64,000 bases of DNA from contig QJPP01001732.1 in the NCBI GenBank assembly GCA_003996215.1, positions 1-64,000 of the forward strand, written 5' to 3'. The DNA is from Jaltomata sinuosa. Taxonomy: Eukaryota; Streptophyta; Magnoliopsida; Solanales; Solanaceae. The notes under the pieces were generated by a model. The model was not told where the DNA came from, did no database searches, and worked only from the letters and a program-made list of their open reading frames with translations. Shown here piece after piece: positions 10,413 to 22,343 of this stretch. A program made the translations under genes and the position numbers. Every line of letters starts with the position of its first letter. Within the stretch, counting starts at the first letter, position 1.

Positions 10413-13342
10413 TTGAATGCTGTGATCATATGTATGATTTCTGTATGCTGTCAATCTGCTTTGGCTTTATTTGTTCCTGGATCTACTTGCTCGTATTTTT
10501 CTACCTACTATTTGCCTTGTTTAGGGTTGGTTAGTGAGCCGTTATTTGTACCTGTATCTATTTTGACCCCGATAGGAGATTCTTTAGTAGTGGATGGTAT
10601 TGTGAGATTCGGTATGATTTATGTTAGAGATATTAAGACTTGGGGTGATCTGATGATTCTTGATATATTAGACTTTGATGTCATTTTGGGCATGTATTGG
10701 TTATCCCCTCATCGTGCAATTTTGGATTGTTATGCCACCATTACCCTAGTCGTACCTGGCGCATCCCTGATTATATGGAATGGTTCTGTCAGCCGCGCAC
10801 CATCTGGGATCATCTTTTGTCTTCGAGCAAGGAAGTTGATTTCTCGCAGGTGTTTGGCTTATCTAGCATATGTTCGCGATGCTAGTGCCGACCTTTCTTC
10901 ATCTGAGTCAGTTCCTGTGGTTAGAGATTTCCTAGATGTGTTCCCTACAAACCTGCCAGACCTTCTACCTGAGAAAGATAACGACTTTGCTATGGAGTTA
11001 GAGCCAGGAACCAGGCCCATTTCTATTTTGCCTTACCGTATGGCTCCAACTGAGTTGAGAGAGCTGAAGGAGAAACGACATGACTTGTTAGCTAAGGGTT
11101 TTATTAGGCTGAGTGTATCACCATGGGGTGATCCTATTTTGTTTATGAAGAAGAAGGACGGGTCAATGTGGATATATATTGATTATCGACAGCTGAAAAA
11201 GGTGACTATGTGGAATGGGTATCCGATGCCGTGCATAGATGATTTGTTTGATCAGCTTTAGGGTTCGGCCATATTTTCAAAGATAGATTTGAGGTCAGGC
11301 TACCACCAGTTGAGGTTTAGGGCAGATGACATCCCTAAGATAACATACAATACACGTTATGGCTAATATGAGTTCCTAGTGATGTCTTTTGGGTTTACTG
11401 ATGCCCCTGCAACTTTCATGGACTTGATGCACTGGGTGCTTAGCCCATACTTGGACTCATTTGTGATAGTTTTCATAGACGACATCCTGATATACTTGCG
11501 GAGTAGAGATGAGCATGAGAAGCACTTGAGGGTTATACTCCAGACTTTGAGAGATCATTAGCTTTATGCTAAGTTCTCAAAGTGCGAGTTTTGTCTTGAG
11601 TTAGTTGAATTCCTAGGGCATGTGGTGACTAAGGATGGGATTACAGTAGACCCGGGTAAGATCTCAGCAGTTCATGATTGGCCAAGACCTACTACTCCTA
11701 CCGAGGTTCGCAACTTTGTTGGGTTAGCAGGTCCTATAGGAGGTTTGTCAAGGGGTTTTCTTCCATAGCAACACTTTGACTAGGCTTACTAGGAAGGATG
11801 TCCCATTTCAGTGATCAGATCTGTGCGAGGATAGCTTTCAGAGGCTTAAGGCCTTGTTGAGTTCAGTTCCAGTGTTGACTTTGCCAGTTGAGGTTCAGAG
11901 TTTCTTGGTATATTGTGATGCTTCATAGGTTGGTTTGATAGCATATGCATCGAGATAAGTGAAGGTTCATGAGCGCAACTACCTTACTCATGACATAGAG
12001 TTAGCGTCAATAGTCTTTGCGCTCAAGATTTAGAGACTACTTATATGGGGTTCACTCTGAGATCTTCACTGATCACCATAGTCTTCAGTATATTAAGAGT
12101 CAGCGAGAGCTGAACTCGAGGCAGAGGATATGGATTGAGCTACTGAAGGAATATGACTTCACTATTCTGTACATCCGAGAAAAGGCAAATGTGGTAGCGG
12201 ATGCCTTGAGCTGGAAGGCGGTAAGTATGGGTAGCCTAGCTTCACTTTCAGTTTCAGAGCGACTGTTGGCCTTGGACATCCTGTACTTGGCTAACCGTTT
12301 GATTAGGCTTGACTTGTCAGATCCTAGCAGAGTTCTTGCTAGTGTTGAGGTTCATTCTACCTTGTTGATCAGATTCAGAGCCATCAGTTTGAGGATAAGC
12401 AATTGGGTGACCTTCGTGATCAGGTTGTTCGGGGTGAGGCCAGCCGGGCTACTCTAGATTCAGATGGTGTTCTGAGGTTTGATAGTCATTTATGTGTTTC
12501 AGTGTTGGTTATTTGATTTAGTTGATTCTCCATGAGGAACATTGTTCTAGGTATTCCATCCATCCTGGTGCAACCAAGATATACAAAGATTTGTGACAGC
12601 TTTACTGGTGGAGTGGTATGAAGTGGGACGTAGCGTAGTTTTTATCTTGGTGCTTGAACAGCAGGTGAAGTTCGAGCACATGAGACCTGGTGGTTTAATG
12701 CAGTGACTTCCCATTCCTGAGTGGAAGTGGGAAGGGATTACTATGGACTTCGTAGTTGGTTTGCCACGTACTTCTATGAGTTTTGATTCTATTTGGGTGA
12801 TTGTTGATCGACTGACTAAGTCAGCGCACTTCTTGCCAATTCAGACTACTTACAGTGCAGAGAAGTTAGCTCAGATCTACCTTCGTGAGATTGTTTGGTT
12901 GCATGGGGTCCCAACTTCTATCATTTCCGACCGCGGTACTCAGTTCACATCTCTATTTTGGAGTGCTATTCAGCGAGATTTGGGTACAGAGGTTCATCTT
13001 AGTATCACATTCCACCCTCAGACAGATGGCTAGTCTAAGAGGACTATTTAGGTCCTGGAGGACATGCTTCGGGCTTGTGTTCTTGACTTTAGAGGTTCTT
13101 AGGATCAGTTTGTACCTTTGGCAGAGTTTGCTAATAATAATAGTTTTCATTTGAGTATTGGCATGACACCTTTTGAGGCTTTGTATGGTAGGCATTGCAG
13201 ATTGCCGGTTGGTTGGTTTGACGGGTTGGAGTCTAGGATGTAGAGTATAGATTGGCTTCGTGATTCCTTAGACAAAGTACGAGTGATTCAGGACAAGCTT
13301 CGGGTAGCTCAGAGCAGTCAGAAGAGCTACGCTGATTGTCGA
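10413..13342 (+). pseudogene. pol: C1 pol part 1: protease, RT, RNase H, integrase N-terminal and core
   Basis: The longest open piece (10413-11261, 282 codons) holds the protease and the start of RT. The protease active site, normally D-[PS]-G-[AS], reads FVPGST near 10470-10487, so the catalytic Asp is Val. RT follows with YRMAPTELRELKE, DYRQLKKVT and an intact FIDDILIY at 11472-11495, but TAG stops interrupt it (11259, and after 11561). RNase H retains TDHHSLQYI (about 12072-12098) and ANVVADALS. The integrase core keeps WVIVDRLTKSAHF and IISDRGTQF (12800-12950), with stops after HPQTDG. It is broken off at 13342 by B1; the C-terminus resumes at 22344. Confidence 0.8.
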
Positions 13343-13399
13343 TGTAATACCCTAGAATATCCAAGCTTAGAACCACCTCAGAAAAATAGGAAAAATAAA

Positions 13400-13745
13400 A
13401 TTTTCAAGTGTAAGTCAGAACCACAGATGGTTTCCATACACAGTGGAAGGGTTCAAGGGACGTGGAAAGCCTCCGTGGAAATCAGTCAGAGGCCAGCAAG
13501 CTGGGGTCATTTTTATGAGTTGGAATCACGGACCATGGAACAGTCCACGAGTCATGGATTCCACCCGTGAAACTCAGACCTGAGGGTCATCAAATCCCTC
13601 AGGAACCACGAGAAGGTTCCACGAGCTGTGGATAGGTTCACGAGCCATGAACCTGGCTCATGGTTATCAAACTTGCAGTCTGGAACAAAGGCTCAGGAAC
13701 CACGATAGGGTTCCATGAACCATGGAACCTGTCCATGGAACCTGG
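13400..13745 (+). repeat. CCACGG/CCATGG near-palindrome cluster in B1 LTR
   Basis: This has many dispersed short units built from GGTTC-CACGA-GCC and CCATGG cores, such as ACGGACCATGGAACAG (13527-13542), GGTTCCACGAGC (13615-13626) and TTCCATGAACCATGGAACC (13711-13729). The units are partly self-complementary and in both orientations. The same cluster is present, with different unit details, at 20430-20760 and, in element B2, at 62030-62470. It ends about 80 bp before the TATA box. Confidence 0.75.
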
Positions 13746-13822
13746 TTGCGACTTTTTCCAACAGTTTGTAATTTAGTTCCTCAGAGGTATTTAAGACTTT
13801 TCCTTCTTAAATTAGCTCTGAC

Positions 13823-13830
13823 TATAAATA
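13823..13830 (+). promoter_or_regulatory. Predicted TATA box of B1 left LTR
   Basis: GACTATAAATAGTC (13820-13833) is a strong plant TATA match inside a small palindrome. The same motif is at 20841-20848 in the right LTR. Transcription would start some 30 bp downstream, near the pyrimidine-rich block, and run into gag. No transcript evidence is available here. Confidence 0.6.
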
Positions 13831-15326
13831 GTCTTAGGCTTATTTTATTAAGTCTAAACCTCTATAACACATCAGTTCTCCTCATTCCTCCTCTCAAGAC
13901 AGAAAATAGTGTTCTCCTCCAAAGCTTCAGACATAGGGCTTTCTTCTCCAAGCTTCAACTTTAGATTTTCTTGAAGAATATCCTTCTACCAGGTATGTGG
14001 GTATTTAGTAAGGGTTTAGTTCACCCTTATGCCCAAAATTCTAGTCTTTCTTCAAATATTCATGGTTTAAGAACTAGGGTTCCTACCGAATTATGTAAAT
14101 CCTTCTAGAATTTAGTCCTGATGATTTTCACATGATTTATATCCTGTTTATATGAATTGCAATATGTTTTAATGGTTTGCATGAGTTTTCACCATGATTT
14201 AATAAATCAAGAAATTATCCCTAAATTGTAGGATTGCTAAAGTGTTAGCTTTCTTCCAAATTCAACCTAGATTATCAGTATGGGTTAAAAATCAGAATTT
14301 AGCCAGTTTTCAGCCTACTACAACATTTCAGAAAATTAGTGATTTCAGACCATTTTAGTTCTATCTGAAGAAATTCAGGACTTCAGTTTTAATGAGCTAT
14401 TAGTCTTAAGTTTGGGAGTAGTGTTTAGCATCGAGTTGGACTAGGGTTAAGCATACCCTTGAAGTCCCAGAACTATGTGCCACCGTAGGATATTTAGCCC
14501 CATAGTTGGGCCTCAGAAAGTGATCACATCAGCCATGCCTTTATACCCTGGCAAGATATATTGGGTCCTGTCGATGGGTGTATACATCGGACTCCACATT
14601 TAGCTCACGTGATTTATGTCGGTTAATAGACTCCCCTACAGTGTTAGTTTCAGTAAAGTGCATTAGGCCCTCAGTTGTGTTTTACTTGCAGCTTAGCTTT
14701 AAACATGTTTTCAGATTTCTCCTGCATTTTAGTTGTTTATGCATGATTATATTTTGGGTCTATGTACTACAGTTTAGTTCAGTTGACAACTTTTCAATAT
14801 TTTAGCATATTTACATTTTAGTCAGCCTTGCATATCCCTCATGCTCAGTACATTCAAAGTACTGATGCATACTCTATGTGTTATATCCTATCATGATGCA
14901 GGTTCAGATTCTCAACTTTAACCTCGTGATTAGCTTGCCTGATGCCATATCAGCAACAATCAGTGGAGAGTTCTCATCATCCGAGGACATATCTTTTACA
15001 TGCTTTTCGAGTTAGTCAGTTTGTCCTTATTTTCAGTATTTGGAGTTAGTTGGGGACTTGTCCTAGCATCTCATCAGTATTAGAGGCTTTTGGACATAGA
15101 GTTAGACCAAGTTGATTTGGGGTTGTTCTGCTTTTCAGACGGTTATTTTCTCAGATATTCTCAGTTGAATTCTTTTTAGATTATATGATTTATTCAGTTA
15201 TGCTTCCATTTGTTTAGAGTTATTTCCGCATGCTTGTGATATGACAGATTCACGGTTAGCTTGGGGTTACTTGTGATTCTAGGTCCCATGTTATGTTTAG
15301 GGGCTAGCCTCGGAGCATGACAAACT

Positions 15327-15338
15327 TGGTATCAGAAC
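15327..15338 (+). other. B1 primer binding site
   Basis: TGGTATCAGAAC lies five bases after the LTR terminus and matches the initiator tRNA-Met primer site TGGTATCAGAGC except for one base. Confidence 0.8.
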
Positions 15339-15535
15339 ATCAGGTTTAAGAGTCCTAGGGTGTCTGAAAGCCGCACTAAGTAGAGTCTTTTTCATGGCTG
15401 TGAAGCGCGCCATACTTATGAGAAAGAGGCTGCAAGATGTTTTAAGAAAAACTTCACTTCTTTCTTTATCTTTATTGTGCGATGGAGTTTAATTCAGTTT
15501 TCCCTCTCTAATCCGTTCATTATGCATTTCAGATC

Positions 15536-16700
15536 ATGCCTCCTCGCAGAGCTAATGGACGTAATATTAACACTAACCCTCCAGCCCCAAACCACGAGGT
15601 TATGAACATGGAATTCCGTAATGCAATCCAGTTGTTGGCTGATACTGTATCCAATCAAGCTAATCAATAGGCTCCAGTTCCTACAAACCAAAATAGTGGA
15701 TCAGCTGTAGCCCGGGTTTAAGATTTTGTTCGCATAAATCTGCCAAAGTTTCTAGGGTCAAAGGTTGGTGAAGACCCACAAAATTTCATTGATGAAATCA
15801 AGAAGATTCTTGAGGTGATGCAAGCGAATGGTACTGATAGTGTTGAGTAAGCATCCTATCAACTCAAGAATGTTGCTCGTATTTGGTTCACCTAGTGGAA
15901 ATACAGTAGGGGTGTGAATGCAGCTCCTGTGACAAGGGATTGTTTTATTGGAGCTTTTCTGGACAAGTTCTTCTCGAGGGAGTTGAGGGAGGCTAAGGAC
16001 CAAGAGTTTATGAATCTGAGATAGGGATCGATGTTGGTCCAGGAATATAGGTTGCAGTTCACTCAACTTTCTAGGTATGCCCCATCTATGGTGGACGATC
16101 CGAGGGCACAGATGGGCAAGTTTTTGTATTGGGTATCCGACTAGGTGAAAATGGAGTTTAGAAATGTTATGTTATTAGTGGATATGGATATCTCTAGATT
16201 GATGACCCATGCTTAGCATGTTGAGGAGGATAAAATTAAGGAGATGGCTAGGGATAACAAAAAGGTTTGAAAAGGCAACTATGAATATTCTCAGCAGAGG
16301 TCGGGTGGTGGAAAATACTCATAGTTTTAGCATCAGCCCCAGCACCTTCATCAACTAGTGCTCTATCTCCCAGACCTCGATTGGATTAAAAAAAAAGAGC
16401 AGCAGGGTCTAAGTCACAAGGCAGTGTTCCAGGTAACCGCACTTTTCCACCCTGCCCCAAGTGTGATAAAAATCATCCAGGTGAGTGTCTTGATGGCAGA
16501 GAGGGGTGTTTGGATGTGGTCATCCCCGCCATAGGTTGAAGGAGTTTCCTTCTTCTAGGCAAGGACAAGGAGGTAACAGAGCTCAATCTACCATGTTAGC
16601 GGCTTCAGCAGGTCGCACAACTTAGCAGAATACTACTTCTAGCACATGTGATGGTCAGCGTCAGAACCGTCTCTATGCCATGTCTTTACGCTAGGATCAG
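15536..16700 (+). pseudogene. gag: B1 gag, degenerate
   Basis: From the ATG at 15536 the frame gives MPPRRANGRN, then NLPKFLGSKVGEDPQNFID (the conserved Tekay gag start of the capsid), and LDKFFSRELREAKDQEFMNL. It is interrupted in frame by TAG at 15668, 15893, 16022, 16142 and 16214 and by TAA at 15719 and 15848. At most of these sites the family usually has Gln. A first zinc motif CPKCDKNHPGECL (about 16450-16491) is intact. The second knuckle is lost to a frameshift around 16500-16550. The product would be the capsid and nucleocapsid precursor. Confidence 0.8.
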
Positions 16701-16727
16701 GAGAGTTCACCAGATATAGTCATCGGT

Positions 16728-17024
16728 ATGTTATCAATCTTCTCTCTTGATATTTATGCCTTGGTAGATCCAGGGGCTTCCCTATCTTTTGTGACCCCTT
16801 ATGTTGCATGTAAATTTGGAGTCAGTCCTAAAAAACTCCTAGAGCCCATCCCAGTCTCCACTCCAGTTGGCGAGTCAGTCCTAGCTAAGAGGGTGTATAG
16901 AGATTGCCCAATTTTAGTCCTTTATAAAGTCACCTCAGTGGATTTAGTAGAGTTAGATATGACCAACTTTGATGTCATTCTCGGCATGGATTGGCTACAT
17001 GCCTGTTATGCCTCAGTCGACTGA
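16728..17024 (+). pseudogene. B1 protease remnant
   Basis: A 98-codon open piece carries ALVDPGASLSFVTPYVA (active-site Asp-Pro-Gly-Ala, the form used by many plant Ty3 elements) and NFDVILGMDWL, the usual C-terminal ILGMDWL signature. The active site is therefore intact. A stop follows CYASVD at 17024, and the downstream link to RT is broken by stops. Confidence 0.75.
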
Positions 17025-17199
17025 AGAACCAGAGTCGTGAAATTCTAGTTTCTAGGTGAGCCTGTCTTAGAATGGAAAGGTAGTCCTCCAACATCAAAAG
17101 ATCATTTCACATCTTACCTCAAAGCTAGGAAAATGATCTCAAAAGGTTATATCTACCACATATTTTAGGTTAAGGATTCTGAGTCTGAAACCCCACCTT

Positions 17200-18560
17200 T
17201 CCAGTCAGTTCTAGTAGTTAATTAGTTTCGAGAGGTGTTTCCTGAAGATCTGCCTGGAGTCTCTCCTGAGTGGGAGATCGACTTTGGGATAGACCTTCTT
17301 CCTGATACGTAGCCCATATCTTTTCCTCCGTACATAATGGCTCCAACTAAGCTTAAGGAGTTGAAAGACCAACTTAAGGACCTTCTAGATAAAGGTTTCA
17401 TCAGACCTAACATATCTCCATTGGGTTCCCTAGTTCTCTTTGTGCGTAAAAAAGGATGGTTCCCTCAGGATGTGCATAGACTACCGTCAGTTAAACAAAG
17501 TCACAATAAAGAATAAATATCCCATCCCTAGGATTGATGACTTGTTTGACCAGCTTCAGGGTGCCATTTATTTCTCCAAGATTGACCTCAGATCCAGTTA
17601 CCATCAGCTCAGAGTTAGAGAGTATGACATTCCGAAGACAGCCTTCAGGACTCGGTATGGTCACTACAAATTTGTGGTTATGTCTTTTGGACTAACGAAT
17701 TCTCCTGCAGCTTTTATGGACTTGATGAATAGGGTGTTCATGCAGTATTTGGACATGTTCATTATTGTCTTTACAAATGATATTTTAGTCTACTTGCGGA
17801 GTGAGGAGAAGCATGCCAATCATTTGAGAGTTGTCCTGCAAACTCTCAAGGATCGTTATTTACTCACCAAATTCAGTAAGTGTGAGTTTTGGTAGTAGTC
17901 CGTCGCTTTTCTGGGTCATGTGGTGTCTAAGAATGGCATCCGAGTGGATTATCAGAAGATAGAGGCAGTAAAGAATTGGCCTAAACCTATTTCTTTGACA
18001 TACATTTGGAGATTTTTGGGTCTTTGGTTACTACATGAGATTTTTTGAGGGGTTTACATTCATAGCTTCTCCATTGACTAGGCTGACTCAGAAGAAGGTC
18101 AAGTTTCAGTGGTCAGATGAGTGTGAGAAGAACTTCCAAGAGTTGAAGACTAGATTGACAACATCCCCAGTCCTAACTCTACCATAGGATGGCTTCATAG
18201 TATATTATGATGCATCCAGAGGTGGCCTAGGTTGTGTTCTGATGCAATATGATAAATCATTGCATATGTCTCCAGACAGCTTAAGACTCACGAGAAGAAC
18301 TACCCGACTCACGATCTTGAGTTAGAAGTAGTGGTCTTTTCCTTGAAGATTTGGAGTCACTACTTGTATGGTGTCCATGTAGATGTGTTTACTGATCACA
18401 AGATCCTTCAGTATGTGTTCACTTAGAAAGAACTGAATCTTCATCAGAGAAGTTGGCTAGAGCTTCTCAAGGACTATGAGATGAGTGTGATTTACCATCT
18501 GGGTAAGGCCAATGTAGTAGCTGATGCACTTAGCAGGCTGTCCATGGGTAGTGTACCACA
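17200..18560 (+). pseudogene. pol: B1 reverse transcriptase and RNase H
   Basis: RT starts near FPEDLPGVSP-type sequence at about 17235. A one-base shift in the A-run at about 17448-17453 separates the upstream frame (VLFVRKK) from KKDGSLRMCIDYRQLNKVT (17440-17895). The catalytic box reads FTNDILVY: the first catalytic Asp is Asn (codon AAT at 17776-17778). A stop follows KCEFW at 17894. RNase H is recognisable in TDHKILQY near 18385-18410, and ANVVADALSRL follows at 18513-18540. Even if the stops were bypassed, RT activity would be lost. Confidence 0.8.
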
Positions 18561-18678
18561 GGAGGAGGAAGGAAAGAAGGAATTAGCCAAGGATGTTCAC
18601 AGGCTTTCTCGATTAGGGGTTCGCCTCACAGATTTGTCAGAAGGTGGCGTCATTGTTCAAAATGGGTCAGAGTCTTAA

Positions 18679-19780
18679 TTGGTAGCTGAGGTAAAGGAAA
18701 AGCAAGACAGTGATCCCATCTTACTTCAGCTAAAAGGTGTTGTCCAGCAGCAGAGAGTAGAGGTCTTCTCCCAAAGGGGAGATGGTTTACTTTGTTACCA
18801 GGGCCGGTTATGTGTTCCTAATGTAAATGATTTGAGGCAACAAATTTTGATAGAAGCTCATAGCTCCATGTATTCCATCTATCCTGGTGTCACCAAGATG
18901 TACCGTGACCTACGAGAAGTCTATTGGTGGAATGGTATGAAGAGGGACATTGTTGATTTTATGGCTAAGTATCCCAACTGTCACCAAGTAAAGGTAGAAC
19001 ATCAGCGATTGGGTGGTATGACTCAGGAGACGGAAATTCCTACTTGGAAGTCGGAGGTCATCAATATGTACTTTATTACAGGTTTACCTCATACTCGAAG
19101 GCAACATGACTCTATTTGGGTGATTGTAGACAGGGTTACTAAGTCAGCCCACTTCCTGGCTGTCAAGACTACCAATTCGGAAGAGGACTATGCCAGACTC
19201 TACATTCATGACATAGTCAGGTTGCATTGAGTTCCCTTATCCATCATCTCAGATAGGGGTACCCAGTTCACATCTCAGTTTTGGAGATCGTTTCAGAAGG
19301 GTCTTGGTATTTAGGTTAATCTTAGCATAAATTTTCACCCGCAGACAAATGGTCAGGCTGAGTGTACCATTCAGACTCTAGAGGATATGTTGAGAGCTTA
19401 TGTAATTGACTTCAAAGGTAATTGGGATGATCACTTACCTCTTTTAGAGTTTGCCTATAATAACAGTTTTCACTCTAGCATTTAGATGGCTCCGTATGAG
19501 GTACTCTATGGGCGAAGGTGTAGGTCACCCATAGGCTGGTTTGAGGTCGAAGAAGAAGTTTTGATAGGCCCAGATTCAGTCCATGAGACCATGGAGAAGG
19601 TCTAGCTTATTAGAAAAAGGTTAAAGGCGGCTCAAAGTCATTAGAAATCTTATGCAGGTGTGAGAAGAAGAGATCTAGAGTTTGAGGTTGATGATTGGGT
19701 TTTTCTGAAAATATCACCCATAAAGGGTGTGATGAGATTCGGTAAGAAGGAGAAGCTTAGTCCCTGATATGTAGGCCGTT
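18679..19780 (+). pseudogene. B1 integrase
   Basis: The open piece 18679-19230 (183 codons) starts at the integrase N-terminus. The HHCC zinc domain is damaged: the family's IHPG is IYPG and CPNC is YPNC (18865-18985), so one His and one Cys are gone. The core keeps IWVIVDRVTKSAHF (first Asp). A TGA follows the Leu-His at 19228. ISDRGTQF (second Asp, about 19248-19270) is in the continuing frame, then further TAG/TAA stops. Integrase would insert the cDNA; this copy cannot. Confidence 0.8.
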
Positions 19781-19859
19781 ACAGGATTCTGAAGAGAGTT
19801 GGTAAACTGGCCTATGAGCTAGATTTGCCCACAGACTTAGCATAGGTACACCCAGTCTT

Positions 19860-20124
19860 CCATGTATCATTGTTAAAGAAATGTATTGGTGATCCAGCTT
19901 TAGTTGTTCCCTTAGAAAGCATGGGTGTGAAGGATAGTCTTTCTTATGAAGAGGTTCCACTTCAGATTCTTGATCATCAGATTCGAAGGTTGAGAAACAA
20001 GGAAGTCGCTTCAGTAAAAGTCCTTTGGAGGAACCAATTAGTTGAGGGAGCTACTTGAGAAGCAGAGGCAGCCATAATGACCAAGTACCCCCACCTTTTC
20101 CTTTTCGATCCAGATTTAGCTTGA
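19860..20124 (+). pseudogene. B1 chromodomain at the integrase C-terminus
   Basis: This follows the conserved HPVFHVSLLKKC-type segment (about 19849-19890). The segment VPLQILDHQIRRLRNKEVASV then KVLWRNQLVEGAT and EAEAAIMTKYPHLF is a chromodomain of the chromovirus type, thought to direct integration to particular chromatin. One TGA (after GAT, about 20056) replaces the usual Trp of the ATWE motif. The family polypeptide ends soon after at about 20124. Confidence 0.82.
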
Positions 20125-20333
20125 GTTAATAGTTCCTCTTCAGTTTTTCAGCCTTATCATGCATCTCAGTCTCATTGTTATGTTTCCTCAGCTATTCCTG
20201 CATTTTAGCATGTTTTCATGTCCTTAGAACCCAATTCAGTTAGATAGCAGTTTCTAGTACTCAGTTGGTAGGGATTGCAGCTCTTCCCTCCCAAACTCAG
20301 CTTGTTAGTCTTCATTCGAGGATGAATGATCCC

Positions 20334-20346
20334 AACGGGGAGATAT
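20334..20346 (+). other. B1 polypurine tract
   Basis: AACGGGGAGATAT lies immediately before the right LTR start at 20347, preceded by the GAGGATGAATGATCCC block (20319-20333) common in this clade. It would prime plus-strand DNA synthesis. The same block precedes the A and B2 LTRs on the reverse strand. Confidence 0.7.
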
Positions 20347-22343
20347 TGTAATACCGCAAAACATCCAAGCTTAGAACCACCTCAGAAAAATAGGAAAAAT
20401 TTCCAAGTCTCAGTTTGAACCCCATATGGTTTCCATGGACCGTGGAAGGGTTCATGAGCCGTGGAAAGACTCTGTGGAACTCAGTCAGAGGCTAGCAAGT
20501 TGGGGTGATTTTCACTAGTTGGAACCATGAACTGTGGAACAGTCTACGATTCATGGATTCCACCCGTGGAACTCAGACCTGAGGGTCATCAAATCCCTCA
20601 AGAACCACGAACATGTTCCACGATCTATGGATGGGTTCACGAGCCGTGAACCTGGCTCGTGGTTATAAGACCCACAGTCATGAAAAAAGGCCCATGAACC
20701 ACGACAGGGTTCCACGAGTCATGGAAGCTTCCATGAACCATGGAACCTATCCGTGGTACCTGGTCGCAAATTTTTCCAACAGTTTTTAATTTAGTTCCTC
20801 AGGGGTATTTTAGACATTTCCTTCTTAAATTAGCTCTGACTATAAATAGTCTTAGGCTTCTTTTATTAAGTCTAAACCTCTAAAACACATCAGTTCTCCT
20901 CATTCCTCCTCTCAAGTCAGAAAAGAGCATTCTCCTCCAAAGCTTCAGACCTAGGGCTTTCTCCTTCAAGCTTCATTTTCAAATTTTCTTAAAGAATCTC
21001 CTTCTACCAGGTATGTGGGTATTTATTAAGGGTTTAGTTCACCTATGCCCAAAATTCTAGTCTTTCTTCAAATTTTCATGGTTTAAGAACTAGGTTTCCT
21101 ACCCAATTATGTAAATCCTTCTGGAATTTAGTCCTGATGATTCTCACATGATTTATATCCTGTTTATATGAATTGCAATATGTTTTAATGGTTTACATGA
21201 GTTTTCACCATGATTTAAGAAATCAAGAAATTAGCCCTAAATTGTAGGATTGCTAAAGTGTTAGCTTTCTTCCAAATTCAACCTAGATTATCAGTATGAG
21301 TTTTAAAAATTAGAATTTAGCCAGTTTTCAGCCTACTACAACATTTCAAAAAATTAGTGATTTCAAACCATTTTAGTTCTGTCTCAGGAAATTCAGGACT
21401 TCAGTTTTAATGAGCTATTAGTCTTCAGTTTGGGAGTATTGTTTAGCACCGAGTTGGACTAGGGTTTAACTTACCCTTGAAGTCCCATAACTATAGGCCA
21501 CCATAGGATATTTAGCCCCTTCGTTGAGCCTCAGATCTAGTGATTACATCAGCCATGCCTTTATACCCTGGTAAGGTATATTGGGTCCTCTCGATAGGGT
21601 GTATACATCAGACTCCACATTTAGCTCACATGGTTTATGTCGGTTAATAGACTCCCCCACAGTGTTAGTTTCAGTAAAGTGCATTAGGCCCTCAATTATG
21701 TTTTACTTGCAGCTTAGCTTTCAGCATGTTTTCAGATTTCTCCTGCATTTCATCTATTTATGCATGATTATATTTTGCTTCTATGTACTACAGTTTAGTT
21801 CAGTTGACAACTTTTTAATATTTTAGCATATTTACATTTCAGTAAGCCTTGCATATCCCTCATGCTCAGTACATTCAAAGTACTGATACATACTTTATGT
21901 GCTGTATCCTATCATGATGCAGGTTCAGGTTTTTAGCTTCAACCTCGTGATTAGCTCGCCCGGTGCCATATCAGCGATAGTCAGTGGTGAGTCCTTATCA
22001 TTCGAGGATATATCTTTTACATGATTTTCGAGTTAGTCAGTTTGTCCTTATTTTTAGTATGTGGAGTTGGGTGGGGACTTGTCCAAGCAGCTCATCAGTA
22101 TTAGAGGCTTTCAGACATAGAGTCAGACCCAGTTGATTTGAGGTTGTTCTGCTTTTCATATGGTTATTTGTTCAAATATTCTCAGTTGAATTCTTTTTAG
22201 ATTATATGAATTATTCAACTATGCTTTCATTTGTTCGGAGTTATTTCAGTATGCTTGTGATATGCCAGATTCGGGGTTATCTTGGGGTTACTTGTGATCC
22301 TAGGTCCCATGTTACGTCAAGGGGCTAGCCTCGGGGCATGACA
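20347..22343 (+). repeat. B1 right LTR
   Basis: It starts TGTAATACC and ends GCATGACA. It carries the same near-palindrome cluster (20430-20760), TATA box (20841-20848) and leader as the left LTR. Substitutions and small indels relative to the left LTR are spread through it and are visibly denser inside the palindrome cluster. Confidence 0.92.

Larger units (their letters stand above)
13343..15322 (+). repeat. B1 left LTR
   Basis: It matches 20347-22343 along its whole length with scattered substitutions and small indels, so the insertion is not recent. From 5' to 3': a near-palindrome cluster (13400-13745), TATAAATA at 13823, a pyrimidine-rich leader, and the terminal block GGGGCTAGCCTCGGAGCATGACA-like end at 15300-15322. 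There are no genes. Confidence 0.92.
13343..22343 (+). mobile_element. Element B1: complete-length Tekay/Del-type chromovirus inserted in C1 integrase
   Basis: Both LTRs start TGTAATACC and end CATGACA: 13343-15322 (1980 bp) and 20347-22343 (1997 bp). A primer site follows the left LTR and a purine-rich tract precedes the right one. In between are gag, protease, RT, RNase H, integrase and a chromodomain in normal chromovirus order. The flanking C1 reading frame continues across the insertion (gat-tgt-cga before, tac-ttc-gtg after). I cannot see a clean 5-bp target duplication (GTCGA versus ATATA), so one copy has mutated or the boundary is shifted by a base or two. Confidence 0.9.

Noticed and set aside
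13333..13342. Clean 5-bp target duplication for B1
   Set aside because: The bases before the left LTR (GTCGA) and after the right LTR (ATATA) do not match, so none is claimed although the split C1 frame shows that the insertion is real.
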